Part shown: positions 1 to 6,980 of the stretch, piece by piece
Position numbering within the stretch: position 1 is the first letter of the stretch
Layout of the letters: every line of letters starts with the position of its first letter
Notes under the pieces: generated by a model
The model's input: only the letters and a program-made list of their open reading frames with translations
Told to the model about the DNA's origin: nothing
Databases searched by the model: none
DNA from: JAQIBY01 sp046546095
GTDB lineage: Bacteria > Bacteroidota > Bacteroidia > Bacteroidales > ML635J-15
Reading direction: 5' to 3'
Length of the DNA: 19,599 nucleotides
NCBI GenBank assembly: GCA_046546095.1
Contig: JBKGYK010000065.1
Coordinates: 1-19,599, forward strand
Translations under genes and position numbers: made by a program

Positions 1-636
1 ATAAAAGAAAATGTCATCCGCACACCCAAAGGCAATATGCTGAGCATGGGAAGCAAATATCCGGAAATATTTTTTAACACCCGCTACGGATTTCCCCATC
101 AGATGAATACCAATGAGTACTGGCGTTTTGAAGCACGCATTGCGGATGTAATTGAAACCCGCTGGATAGGAGATTTTCACCTGACACTGGATGCAGCCTG
201 GCTGCACAGCGATAAAAACCCCTACCTGCAAAAATTTTATCTGCCGGGTTCCGGCAAATGGCTCGACTCTGACCGCAGTTTTGCCACCATGCGACCTCAT
301 GAGTTCCACGCAGACAGATACCTGGCCGCCTTTTTCAAATACGACATTGGCAGTTTGTTGTTTCATGTTAAAAAATGGAAACCTGAATTTGCGCTTGTCA
401 CCAACGCCTGCATCGGAGAAGTGGATGCTTACCCATTGGCAGAAAATGAAATACTTTACCAAAGTCATCTCACACCGAAAAATGGCTATATTGAGTCAGG
501 CATACAGTTTAATGCACTTCTAAGACAGAGCTTTGTCAGATACGGAGCCGGATTCTACTACCATTACGGGCCTTACAGCACGCCGCAGTTCAAAGACAAC
601 TACGCCATCAAACTCAGGATGGAGTTTGCCTTATAA
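1..636 (+). CDS. DUF5686-like outer-membrane protein, C-terminal part (5' end outside window)
   Basis: The frame is open from base 1 to the TAA at 634-636, so this is the last 211 residues of a longer gene; the ATG at 37 is probably internal. The protein is rich in aromatic and alternating polar/hydrophobic residues, as expected for outer-membrane beta-strands. It contains YPEIFFNTRYGF near its start and FVRYGAGFYYHYGPYS near its end, and it closes with KLRMEFAL, a strand-like C-terminus. I recognise this as the C-terminal barrel of the DUF5686 family (a carboxypeptidase-regulatory-like domain followed by a barrel), which is widespread in Bacteroidota and of unknown biochemical role. The N-terminal plug region and signal peptide would lie upstream of the window. 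The barrel assignment is fairly secure; the family name rests on motif memory only. Confidence 0.7.
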   Translation: MKENVIRTPKGNMLSMGSKYPEIFFNTRYGFPHQMNTNEYWRFEARIADVIETRWIGDFHLTLDAAWLHSDKNPYLQKFYLPGSGKWLDSDRSFATMRPHEFHADRYLAAFFKYDIGSLLFHVKKWKPEFALVTNACIGEVDAYPLAENEILYQSHLTPKNGYIESGIQFNALLRQSFVRYGAGFYYHYGPYSTPQFKDNYAIKLRMEFAL

Positions 637-650
637 GGCTTCAGGTTCGA

Positions 651-666
651 TCCGCCGGTGGGCAGA
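651..666. repeat. short GC-rich hairpin repeat, copy 1
   Basis: TCCGCCGGTGGGCAGA is an imperfect hairpin (6-base arms with one mismatch, GGTG loop) in the 45-base gap between two convergent genes. It matches the perfect hairpin at 6992-7007 in 15 of 16 bases. It may be a dispersed Bacteroidota intergenic hairpin, or help end transcription of the flanking genes. It has no T-tract, so it is not a standard intrinsic terminator. Confidence 0.45.
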
Positions 667-681
667 CTAGAGTTCGGGGTT

Positions 682-894
682 TCATTTTTTCTTATCCGCC
701 AGGCTCTGAAGTTCATCAACAAAAGTCTGGATTTTTTCATCATCGTAAGCTTTTTCCTTAGCTGCTTCTTCAAGTGTACCCCAGATGGGCTCACCGCAGC
801 GCAGGCAGCGAATACCTTCGTCAGCAAGGTAAGATACCGCATCGGGCAGATTATCCACAAGCTCTTCAATCTGTATATCTTTTGTTATTTTCAT
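682..894 (-). CDS. DUF1858 domain protein (small CxxC redox-type protein)
   Basis: This is a 70-residue acidic cytoplasmic protein with a CLRC motif (C30 and C33) followed by GEP. It matches the DUF1858 / ScdA N-terminal-like fold, known as a 'hybrid-cluster-protein-associated disulfide' domain. Family members are thought to act in redox or nitrosative-stress settings or Fe-S repair, but the exact reaction is not established. The start is taken at 892-894 because an AAAGGAG ribosome binding site lies 6 bases upstream on the minus strand; a longer frame to 930 would place that site inside the gene. The gene diverges from the DUF2797-recX unit and converges on the DUF5686-like gene. Two palindromes sit upstream (906-917 and 937-950), so control by a dimeric regulator is plausible. 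No hybrid-cluster protein gene is visible in the window. Confidence 0.75.
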   Translation of the reverse strand: MKITKDIQIEELVDNLPDAVSYLADEGIRCLRCGEPIWGTLEEAAKEKAYDDEKIQTFVDELQSLADKKK

Positions 895-905
895 GGCTTC
901 TCCTT

Positions 906-917
906 TTGAACGTTCAA
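906..917. promoter_or_regulatory. 12-base perfect palindrome upstream of the DUF1858 gene
   Basis: TTGAACGTTCAA is its own reverse complement. It lies just upstream of the ribosome binding site of the DUF1858 gene. Its half-site TGAAC is shared with the palindrome at 937-950. Possible operator; the cognate regulator is unknown. Confidence 0.4.
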
Positions 918-936
918 TGAAAATCAACAAGCTCTA

Positions 937-950
937 TGAACATTTGTTCA
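937..950. promoter_or_regulatory. 14-base perfect palindrome, FNR-box-like geometry
   Basis: TGAAC-N4-GTTCA (TGAACATTTGTTCA) is a perfect inverted repeat with the 5-4-5 spacing of Crp/Fnr-family boxes (FNR: TTGAT-N4-ATCAA), though the half-site bases differ. Its centre is 32 bases, about three helical turns, from the centre of the palindrome at 906-917. It lies about 45 bases upstream of the predicted -7 box of the DUF2797 gene. The symmetry is seen directly; the link to a Crp/Fnr-type regulator is inference. Confidence 0.4.
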
Positions 951-962
951 ATAAACATCCCT

Positions 963-996
963 TTTGGCATCAGTTGGGAAATTCTGAATAGATTTG
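963..996 (+). promoter_or_regulatory. predicted Bacteroidota-type promoter of the DUF2797-recX unit
   Basis: TTTG at 963-966 is followed after 22 bases by TAGATTTG at 989-996, an exact match to the -7 consensus TAnnTTTG; the spacer is slightly long. Transcription would begin near 1003, which places the start codon at 1023 and excludes the ATG at 936. Confidence 0.5.
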
Positions 997-1022
997 TACA
1001 TTTGAAAACAAGCATACATATC

Positions 1023-1823
1023 ATGATACAATACACATTCAATCTGCTGAAAATGCGCAGCCTGCCCGACAAGCCGGTACGTTATTACCTGCAGGCCGGG
1101 GAAACGGAAATCAACATGAACGATTTGATTGACAGGAAAATCAGCATCAGCTACCGGCATCAAATCAACTGCATTGCCTGCGGAGCCAAAACAAACAAAT
1201 CTTTCCATCAGGGATATTGCTATTCCTGCTTTATCACCCTTCCGCAAACAGACAGCGGGATTTTACATCCTGAAAAAGACCTGTCGCATGAAGGCATTTC
1301 CCGTGATATGGACTGGGCAAAAGAAAATGCCCTGACAGACCATTATGTGTACCTGGCATTAACCAGCAACCTGAAAGTTGGTGTCACCCGTGCCAAGCAA
1401 GTCCCTGCACGTTGGATAGACCAGGGGGCTTCGCAAGCCATCAGACTGGCAAAAACTCCGTACCGCAAGCTGGCCGGTGATATTGAAGTATTTTTTAAAG
1501 CCCATGTGTCCGATAAAACCAAATGGCAGCAAATGCTGCTTGCACCGGCACCGGAAATTGATCTGAAAGCCAAAAAAGCTGAACTTACCAGCCTCCTACC
1601 CGCGGATTTACAGCGGTTCATCACCCTTGACAACCGGATAGAACGCTTTGTTTATCCCGGTCAGTACCAGTTTGACAAACTTGAGCAACTCAATCTGGAA
1701 AAAACAGATGATTTTTCAGGAAAACTGATTGCTATACGTGGCCAGTACCTGATTTTTGAGCAGGGAATTGCCTTCAATGTCCGGAAGCACAGCGGCTACC
1801 TGGTAAACATGAGCATCGAATAA
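1023..1823 (+). CDS. DUF2797 domain-containing protein
   Basis: This 266-residue cytoplasmic protein is of unknown biochemical function. It has two CxxC pairs (C50/C53 and C66/C69) that could bind zinc. A block typical of DUF2797 follows: RDMDWAKE, HYVYLAL, LKVGVTR, RWIDQGA and AGDIEV. The last motifs resemble a GIY-YIG-like nuclease arrangement, but I would not claim nuclease activity. The start is placed at 1023 because the family usually begins shortly before a YYL motif and because the predicted promoter at 963-996 lies downstream of the longer alternative start at 936. The recX start follows after 3 bases, so the two are surely co-transcribed. The family is frequent in Bacteroidota and is often annotated only as hypothetical. 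Confidence 0.85.
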   Translation: MIQYTFNLLKMRSLPDKPVRYYLQAGETEINMNDLIDRKISISYRHQINCIACGAKTNKSFHQGYCYSCFITLPQTDSGILHPEKDLSHEGISRDMDWAKENALTDHYVYLALTSNLKVGVTRAKQVPARWIDQGASQAIRLAKTPYRKLAGDIEVFFKAHVSDKTKWQQMLLAPAPEIDLKAKKAELTSLLPADLQRFITLDNRIERFVYPGQYQFDKLEQLNLEKTDDFSGKLIAIRGQYLIFEQGIAFNVRKHSGYLVNMSIE

Positions 1824-1826
1824 TGC

Positions 1827-2285
1827 ATGCATGAAGATTATGACATAATGCTCGAAAAAGCCCGCCGCTATTGCCTGCGCGGAGAAAAATCCCTGCATGA
1901 TGTGCGGCAAAAGCTGTATCAGTGGCAGACAGAAAAATCATGGCACGACAAAATCCTCAACACCCTGCTGGAAGAACGTTTTGTGGATGAAGAGCGCTTT
2001 GCTCGCAGTTTCGCCCGGGACAAATGTTTTCTCAGCAAATGGGGAAAAGTCAAAATCCGCTATGCGCTTCGCCAAAAGCAAATCCCGGAACATCAGATAG
2101 AAGCAGCTTTTGAAGAAATTGAAGATGACCGTTACCGAAAGGTATTTCATGATGTTGCGGAGCAAAAACTACGCAGCTTACAAAGAAAATCCAGTGACCC
2201 CCGGGAGATAAAACAAAAACTCATGCGCTTTTTGGCTCAGCGTGGGTTTGAACTCAGTCTCCTGGATGAAAGTAATTTGCTGTAG
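1827..2285 (+). CDS. recX: RecX-family regulatory protein
   Basis: This 152-residue protein has the RecX signature of helical repeats: LRGEKSLHDVRQKL near residues 17-30, ERFVDEERFARSFARDK near 50-66, then KWGKVKIRYALRQKQI. RecX binds RecA filaments and limits their activity, tuning recombination and the SOS response. No recA lies next to it here, which is common in Bacteroidota. The ATG is 3 bases after the stop of the DUF2797 gene and sits in a GCATGCATG run, so translation is probably coupled. An ATG at 1831 is in another frame. The length is normal for the family and no defects are visible. Confidence 0.88.
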   Translation: MHEDYDIMLEKARRYCLRGEKSLHDVRQKLYQWQTEKSWHDKILNTLLEERFVDEERFARSFARDKCFLSKWGKVKIRYALRQKQIPEHQIEAAFEEIEDDRYRKVFHDVAEQKLRSLQRKSSDPREIKQKLMRFLAQRGFELSLLDESNLL

Positions 2286-2303
2286 TGAATCTTTTTCCTG
2301 CCT

Positions 2304-2336
2304 TTTGCGTATTCTCAGCGCATTCTTATATCTTTA
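2304..2336 (+). promoter_or_regulatory. predicted Bacteroidota-type promoter of the permease-lipoprotein unit
   Basis: TTTG at 2304-2307 is followed after 21 bases by TATCTTTA at 2329-2336 (TAnnTTTG with only the final G changed). The transcription start would be near 2343, about 13 bases before the ATG at 2356. Confidence 0.5.
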
Positions 2337-2355
2337 AGCAGTAAATATTGTCTTG

Positions 2356-3714
2356 ATGACGAGAAACAAACAAACAGCAGGGAAAAAACATTATAAAATC
2401 GGCCTGACCGCTGCCATGGCAGTAGTTGTCGCCAATATGGTCGGTACCGGTGTGTTCACAAGCCTTGGATTTCAGGTTACGGACATTACCGATGGTTTTT
2501 CTCTTTTGTTGCTGTGGGCACTGGGTGGTGTGCTCGCCTTATTCGGAGCCTTTACCTACGGAGAACTTGGTGCGGCATTGCCACGCAACGGTGGAGAATA
2601 CAATTTTCTGACCCGCATTTACCATCCCCTGCCGGGATTTCTGGCAGGCTGGGTATCCATCTTCATCGGATTTGCCGCCCCCATTGCCGCTGCAGCACTC
2701 GCTATGGGTGACTACAGCCTCGGCATGCTGGGCATTGATAGTGGGGAATCCGTTCAGGAGAAAACCATTGCTACTATAGTGGTTTTATTGATTGGCGGTG
2801 TGCATCTGATGCATCTTAAAGCCATCAGCGGTTTTCAAACCCTTTTTACCCTCTTTAAACTGATTTTGATTGCAGGTTTGATTGTAGCAGGATTTGTTTT
2901 GACAGATGACCCGCAAATCAGCTTTGCCCCGGTAAAAGATAGTTTTCAAAACATCGGCTCCATGCCTTTTGCAGCCAGCCTGGTGTGGGTAATGCTGGCC
3001 TATTCGGGATGGAACGCGGCATCCTACATTGTAGATGACCTGCGCAAACCCGGAAAAGATCTGCCCCGCTCTCTTTTTATCGGAACAGCACTGGTGATAT
3101 TGTTGTATGTCTTGCTAAATGCAGTATTTCTCTACGCTGCTCCCATTTCAGAGCTGGCAATGAAGAAAGATGTCGGCCATGTAGCTGCCCGTTTTATTTT
3201 TGGTAATGCCGGGGGTGCTGTTGTATCAGGTCTGATATCCTTTGCCCTGATATCCACCATCAGTTCCATGACCTGGGCCGGGCCACGGGTAAGTGCGGCC
3301 ATTGGAGCAGACATGCGCTTATTCGGATTTTTATCGCATCGTAACCGGTATGGCATACCTCACAAAGCGGTCATCTTCCAGCTCATTCTGATTGTGCCTA
3401 TGATCTGGCTGGTTTCTTTTGAAAATTTGATTGAGTTTACTTCCGTTCTGCTGAGTATTTTCTCTTTTTTGGCCGTGCTCGGTGTGTTTGTGTTACGCGT
3501 TCGGGAACCACAGCTCAAACGTCCTTATAAGGCCTGGGGATACCCATTTACACCGGCTGTTTTTCTCCTGATCACAGGCTGGATGATTGTTTATTTTTTA
3601 CGTATGAAACCGGAAATCCTCATTGCCATACTCATTACCTTGCTGGCAGGAACTGTTTTCTGGTTCATCAGTACACAACTTACGAAAAAACTCTCGGATA
3701 AAACCGGAAAATGA
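2356..3714 (+). CDS. APC-family amino acid permease
   Basis: This 452-residue inner-membrane protein has about 12 hydrophobic segments. The first carries NMVGTGVF (residues 27-34), the broken-helix substrate-binding motif of the amino acid-polyamine-organocation superfamily. TYGELGAALPRNGGEY and the SYIVDDLRKPGKDLPRSLFIG block are typical of the AA_permease_2 group. It probably imports or exchanges an amino acid or related amine; the substrate cannot be read from sequence. The start is the ATG at 2356; a TTG directly before it is an unlikely start. The stop overlaps the start of the following lipoprotein gene in an ATGA arrangement, so the two proteins are made together and may cooperate. Confidence 0.88.
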   Translation: MTRNKQTAGKKHYKIGLTAAMAVVVANMVGTGVFTSLGFQVTDITDGFSLLLLWALGGVLALFGAFTYGELGAALPRNGGEYNFLTRIYHPLPGFLAGWVSIFIGFAAPIAAAALAMGDYSLGMLGIDSGESVQEKTIATIVVLLIGGVHLMHLKAISGFQTLFTLFKLILIAGLIVAGFVLTDDPQISFAPVKDSFQNIGSMPFAASLVWVMLAYSGWNAASYIVDDLRKPGKDLPRSLFIGTALVILLYVLLNAVFLYAAPISELAMKKDVGHVAARFIFGNAGGAVVSGLISFALISTISSMTWAGPRVSAAIGADMRLFGFLSHRNRYGIPHKAVIFQLILIVPMIWLVSFENLIEFTSVLLSIFSFLAVLGVFVLRVREPQLKRPYKAWGYPFTPAVFLLITGWMIVYFLRMKPEILIAILITLLAGTVFWFISTQLTKKLSDKTGK

Positions 3715-4892
3715 GACGTCTGATGCGCACATATCCATGGTTAATTCCAGCCATTATCATGCTTCTTACGGCTTGTGATGATCCCCGGCAGGAGGCTCTG
3801 CAGGTGAAATCCCGTCCCCTCCGCGTGGTTGAACCCGCACATCCGCCAAAAGACAGCACACAGGATCGCATTGCAGCCTACCTTTGCGGCAAAACACAAG
3901 CTGAAGCAGTAAGCAATCTGCCGCAAAATGAATGGAATGCCTTTTCCGAAAACCTCAGCAAAAACTGGCAGGCACTGGAAACCAATCGCCTCAGTGCCAT
4001 GGACGAATGGGTGGAAAATTATCTTTACGACCAAATCTCTGACAGCCTGCCCTTGTTTTATCCTTTTTCCGGTCCGGATTTTCTGCATGCTTACCATCTT
4101 TTTCCAAACTCAGAAAACTATATCCTGCTGGCAAAGGAGAAAATTGGTAAAATTCCTGATTTTTCTTCCCTCTCAGGAGATGAAAATGCACAATACCTGC
4201 ATTATCTCAACTACTTCCTGCGCGACATTTACCAACGATCATATTTTATCACCAGCCGCATGCAGAAAGATATCGGTGAGGGCGCATTTGAAGGAATATT
4301 GCCTGTATTCTATGTTTTTCTCCATCAGACAGGTCATGAAATTCTGAAGCTTGAATACCTGGAAATTGACAGCAGTGGTCAGAGCATGGTAGTTCCCGAT
4401 TCATTATGGAGCGGTACACAAACAGGACAAGGCGTGCGTTTTACCATCCGCCAGGCCGGAGCAGAACCTTTGGATGTCAAAAGCATGACCTACCTCTATT
4501 GCGACATTTCAAATGAAGGATTCCGGAAACAGCCCGAAGTCAAACGCTGGCTGAACCGCATGGAAACAGGAAACACTTTTGTAAAATCGGCTTCTTACCT
4601 GATGCATTACCGCACCTTCAGTGATATCCGCAATCTGATTCTCAACAAAAGTGAAGCTGTTTTTCAGGATGATACCGGCATCCCCTTCCGGCATTTTGAT
4701 AAAGACAACTGGAACTTTACCTTCTTCGGAACCTATCAGCCTCCGATTTCCGATTTTGGCCCTTACCTGATGCAGAATGATCTGGCCGCAGCCTTTGAGG
4801 ACACAAGTTACCAGCACAGTAATCTGCCGTTTTCCATCGGATATCACTGGACAAATAGAAAACAACACTACATACTTGCAAAGAAAAAGTAA
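3711..4892 (+). CDS. uncharacterised lipoprotein coupled to the permease gene
   Basis: This 393-residue protein starts with a lipoprotein signal peptide: positive N-terminus, hydrophobic core, then LTAC with the lipidated cysteine at C22, followed by two Asp. The mature part has no domain I can name. It contains a conserved-looking block near residues 105-135 (FYPFSGPDFLHAY, FPNSENYILLAKEKIGKIP) that I recall from unnamed Bacteroidota lipoproteins, then FYVFLHQTGHEILKLEYLEID and a C-terminal segment around residues 300-390 with several aromatic residues. The start overlaps the permease stop by 4 bases; an ATG at 3723 would also retain a usable signal peptide. It would sit in the envelope. The coupling suggests, without proving, a shared role with the permease. 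Confidence 0.8.
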   Translation: MRRLMRTYPWLIPAIIMLLTACDDPRQEALQVKSRPLRVVEPAHPPKDSTQDRIAAYLCGKTQAEAVSNLPQNEWNAFSENLSKNWQALETNRLSAMDEWVENYLYDQISDSLPLFYPFSGPDFLHAYHLFPNSENYILLAKEKIGKIPDFSSLSGDENAQYLHYLNYFLRDIYQRSYFITSRMQKDIGEGAFEGILPVFYVFLHQTGHEILKLEYLEIDSSGQSMVVPDSLWSGTQTGQGVRFTIRQAGAEPLDVKSMTYLYCDISNEGFRKQPEVKRWLNRMETGNTFVKSASYLMHYRTFSDIRNLILNKSEAVFQDDTGIPFRHFDKDNWNFTFFGTYQPPISDFGPYLMQNDLAAAFEDTSYQHSNLPFSIGYHWTNRKQHYILAKKK

Positions 4893-4927
4893 TTGGCGGG
4901 AACAGAACCCGGCATCAGCTGAGATTA

Positions 4928-4947
4928 CTGACATAGTAAACTGTCAG
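4928..4947. terminator. possible stem-loop between convergent genes
   Basis: CTGACA at 4928-4933 and TGTCAG at 4942-4947 form a perfect 6-base stem with an 8-base loop between the convergent lipoprotein and methyltransferase genes. Neither side has a strong T-tract, so termination activity is uncertain. Confidence 0.3.
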
Positions 4948-4953
4948 GAAAAA

Positions 4954-5829
4954 TTACGACGGTTCTGTCTGGGCTGAAAACCGGAAAATATAACCGTGAT
5001 TTACTGTGGTTCCATGATCTGAAGTGCCTTCCACAACTTGTTTATCATGCAGACAGAGAGGTGTACTTTGTTCAATCTCCCGGCATAGTTTATCAGGATC
5101 CACATTTTGTGCATACATGCTCAGCACAACATGCGCTCCGGGTTTCAGTAAACGGGTAATTTGTTGCATCAAGGGTAATAAATCACGCTGCAGGCGCCAT
5201 GTTTTTCCATTCTTTCCAAGTCCGAATGCCGGTGGATCAAGTACAACAAAATCGTATGTGTTTCCGCGACGCCCTTCCTTTTCACAAAATTTCACAACAT
5301 CATCTGCAATCCATCGTATCCCGTCAAGATTGTTGGCAAGCATGTTTTCTTTTCCCCACTGATTCAGTTGTTTCAGGGCTTCTACATGAGTTACCCTGCA
5401 ACCGGCAGCGGCTGCCACCAGGGACATAACTCCTGTGTATCCGAAAAGATTGAGCAATTTCGCTCCCTCCTTTTCCCGGGCCGCATCCGTGATAAATCTC
5501 CAGTTGAGTATTTGCTCGGGAAAAACGCCAATATGTTTGAAGCCACTGCGCCTGAGTTCTATATTCAGATGAAGGTCACCTATGGAAAGTGGCATATTCC
5601 ACCTGGCCGGAAATGGCTTTATCATTCTCCACTGACCTTTGGTACGGCTTTCCTGTATAAATTCACCATGAGCGATTAACTCCCATTCCTTGCGGCTCAA
5701 TGCAGGCTTATGCTTTGCCAGTGGTTCCGGCCGTATCAGACTGTAGTCACCAAATTTTTCAAGCTTTGCACCATCGCCGGAATCAATCAGCTTGTATGCA
5801 GGCCACAGAGAATGTAAATCAATTTGCAT
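4954..5829 (-). CDS. RlmI-like SAM-dependent methyltransferase, without PUA domain
   Basis: This 291-residue cytoplasmic class I methyltransferase resembles the COG1092 / RlmI group of 23S rRNA cytosine-C5 methyltransferases. The S-adenosylmethionine loop is LLNLFGYTGVMSL (about residues 125-137), followed by HVEALKQ. The motif IV region is FVVLDPPAFG (about 194-203). RlmI itself is near 396 residues with an N-terminal PUA domain; this shorter form begins with its own region (SLWPAYKLIDSGDGAKLEKFG), so the substrate need not be the same base. The start is placed at 5827-5829 because GGGGGGAAG lies just upstream. A longer frame to 5859 would overlap the preceding gene by 41 bases instead of 11. 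It is translated after the YhbP-like gene as one unit. Confidence 0.82.
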   Translation of the reverse strand: MQIDLHSLWPAYKLIDSGDGAKLEKFGDYSLIRPEPLAKHKPALSRKEWELIAHGEFIQESRTKGQWRMIKPFPARWNMPLSIGDLHLNIELRRSGFKHIGVFPEQILNWRFITDAAREKEGAKLLNLFGYTGVMSLVAAAAGCRVTHVEALKQLNQWGKENMLANNLDGIRWIADDVVKFCEKEGRRGNTYDFVVLDPPAFGLGKNGKTWRLQRDLLPLMQQITRLLKPGAHVVLSMYAQNVDPDKLCREIEQSTPLCLHDKQVVEGTSDHGTTVNHGYIFRFSAQTEPS

Positions 5830-6259
5830 CTGCTTCCCCCCAATACAATTTTGTGCCAAATCCCAGGCGATTGTCTGTCAACTTGAGAAAACTTACTCTC
5901 AGCAACCACAAATCTGTTTTTTTCAGAATGGCATAGGGGTAGGATTTTACGTACGCTTTTCTGCAGCTTTTGTACAGATCTCCGCTGGCTTTTTCAAGAT
6001 GCCCCTGTATCTGCAATCCCCTGACTTTTCCAACATGCCTGGTTTCCAAAACCACAGATGCCGCGACAAAATTGTTTTTTACAGAATCAGAAATATGCCG
6101 CGTATCTTCGTCAGATGTAAAAACAAAAGCCTGTTCCTTCTCAAGCCAGACATAAAAACAATTGGCACAATATGGCAAGCCATTCTGACATGTTGCCAGT
6201 GTCAACACATGATGCTCTCCGATAAAACGGATGATGCGTTCTGATATACTGTTTTCCAT
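5819..6259 (-). CDS. YhbP-like (UPF0306) pyridoxamine 5'-phosphate oxidase-fold protein
   Basis: This 146-residue protein has the split-barrel flavin-binding fold. Motifs in order are HVLTLAT, YCANCFYVW, FVFTSDEDTRH, a central strand GKVRGLQIQGHLE, and a C-terminal FLKLTDNRLGFGTKLYW. The order and the closing LTDNxLGFG block match E. coli YhbP / UPF0306 as I remember it, whose reaction is unknown. The start is set at 6257-6259 because an exact -7 promoter box lies at 6294-6287; a longer frame to 6328 would start upstream of that promoter. The gene overlaps the methyltransferase start by 11 bases, so the two form an operon. Confidence 0.75.
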   Translation of the reverse strand: MENSISERIIRFIGEHHVLTLATCQNGLPYCANCFYVWLEKEQAFVFTSDEDTRHISDSVKNNFVAASVVLETRHVGKVRGLQIQGHLEKASGDLYKSCRKAYVKSYPYAILKKTDLWLLRVSFLKLTDNRLGFGTKLYWGEADAN

Positions 6260-6286
6260 CAACAGGCAGTCTTTTTGTTCAAAGCA

Positions 6287-6319
6287 CAAACCTAATGATT
6301 TTTTGCTTATCACAACAAA
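6287..6319 (-). promoter_or_regulatory. predicted Bacteroidota-type promoter of the YhbP-like/methyltransferase operon
   Basis: On the minus strand TTTG (6319-6316) is followed after 21 bases by TAGGTTTG (6294-6287), an exact TAnnTTTG match with ideal spacing. Transcription would begin near 6280, about 20 bases before the chosen ATG. Confidence 0.6.
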
Positions 6320-6403
6320 CACAGACATCCTCCCTCATCGGCAGCCACACACAACAGCAAGCCCTGACAAGCTGCAGGTTCAGATAATTCCCATCAGGTT
6401 ATA

Positions 6404-6916
6404 TCAGTCTTCCAGATACTCAAGAATATCCACCTCCAGAGAGTAATCGGGACTTTCTATTATTCTGCCTTTTTCCACGCCATCCAGCCGGATTACAATG
6501 GTAGGCACAAATTCAACATCATCCTCTGGCAAGGCATTTTTTTCCAGACGTTTAGCCCGGTTGAGCGAATATATTTCGGTATATACATCCGATTTCAAAC
6601 CATCAGTAATTTTCTTCAGTCTGGGCAATTCCCTGCGACTGTCGGGACACCAGGTAGCCTGATACACCCTTATGTCAAGTTTTCTGCCGTCAAGCAATTC
6701 AGCCAGTCGGCGCATCACACTGTCATCAGGATGATAGGCCCGGTATTCTGCATCAAACCACTGTGCAAAATCTTCCTGTTCAAAACCTGACCAGTTACAT
6801 TCTCCTATCAGAATATTCTGATTGGTACTGCTGTCAAACACTACTTTATTTTCCTGAGCCATAGCAACAATAGAAAATAAAAGCAGCATCCATAATAAAG
6901 TATATTTTCGCATCAT
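6404..6916 (-). CDS. exported thioredoxin-fold protein with WCPDS motif
   Basis: This 170-residue protein has a cleavable signal peptide (hydrophobic residues 6-18, predicted cut after AMA, residue 20). The thioredoxin core starts near residue 80 (LDIRVYQATWC), with the nucleophilic C90 in WCPDS and a cis-proline in FVPTI (P138). The second active-site cysteine is replaced by Ser. In the family I recall from Bacteroidota (TWCGDSKREVPR type) this CxDS form is the norm, so it is not a damaged gene. Such proteins act in the periplasm and cannot form the usual CxxC disulfide; C40 might serve instead. The start is the first of two adjacent ATGs, with AGGGA 5-6 bases upstream. The gene stands alone between an operon on the same strand and the GC-rich element. 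Confidence 0.8.
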   Translation of the reverse strand: MMRKYTLLWMLLLFSIVAMAQENKVVFDSSTNQNILIGECNWSGFEQEDFAQWFDAEYRAYHPDDSVMRRLAELLDGRKLDIRVYQATWCPDSRRELPRLKKITDGLKSDVYTEIYSLNRAKRLEKNALPEDDVEFVPTIVIRLDGVEKGRIIESPDYSLEVDILEYLED

Positions 6917-6980
6917 AAGATTCCCTTTTTACAGAATATAACATGGCAGCAATAATTTTGTTCCGAAATGATTAGAATGC

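Noticed and set aside
642..654. GGTTCGATCC resembling a tRNA T-arm
   Set aside because: The sequence upstream is the coding end of the DUF5686-like gene and cannot form the rest of a tRNA cloverleaf.
6638..6652. Loss of the second cysteine (WCPDS) in the thioredoxin-fold protein as a sign of inactivation
   Set aside because: The WCxDS form is, as I recall, usual for this Bacteroidota thioredoxin family; fold and cis-proline are intact.
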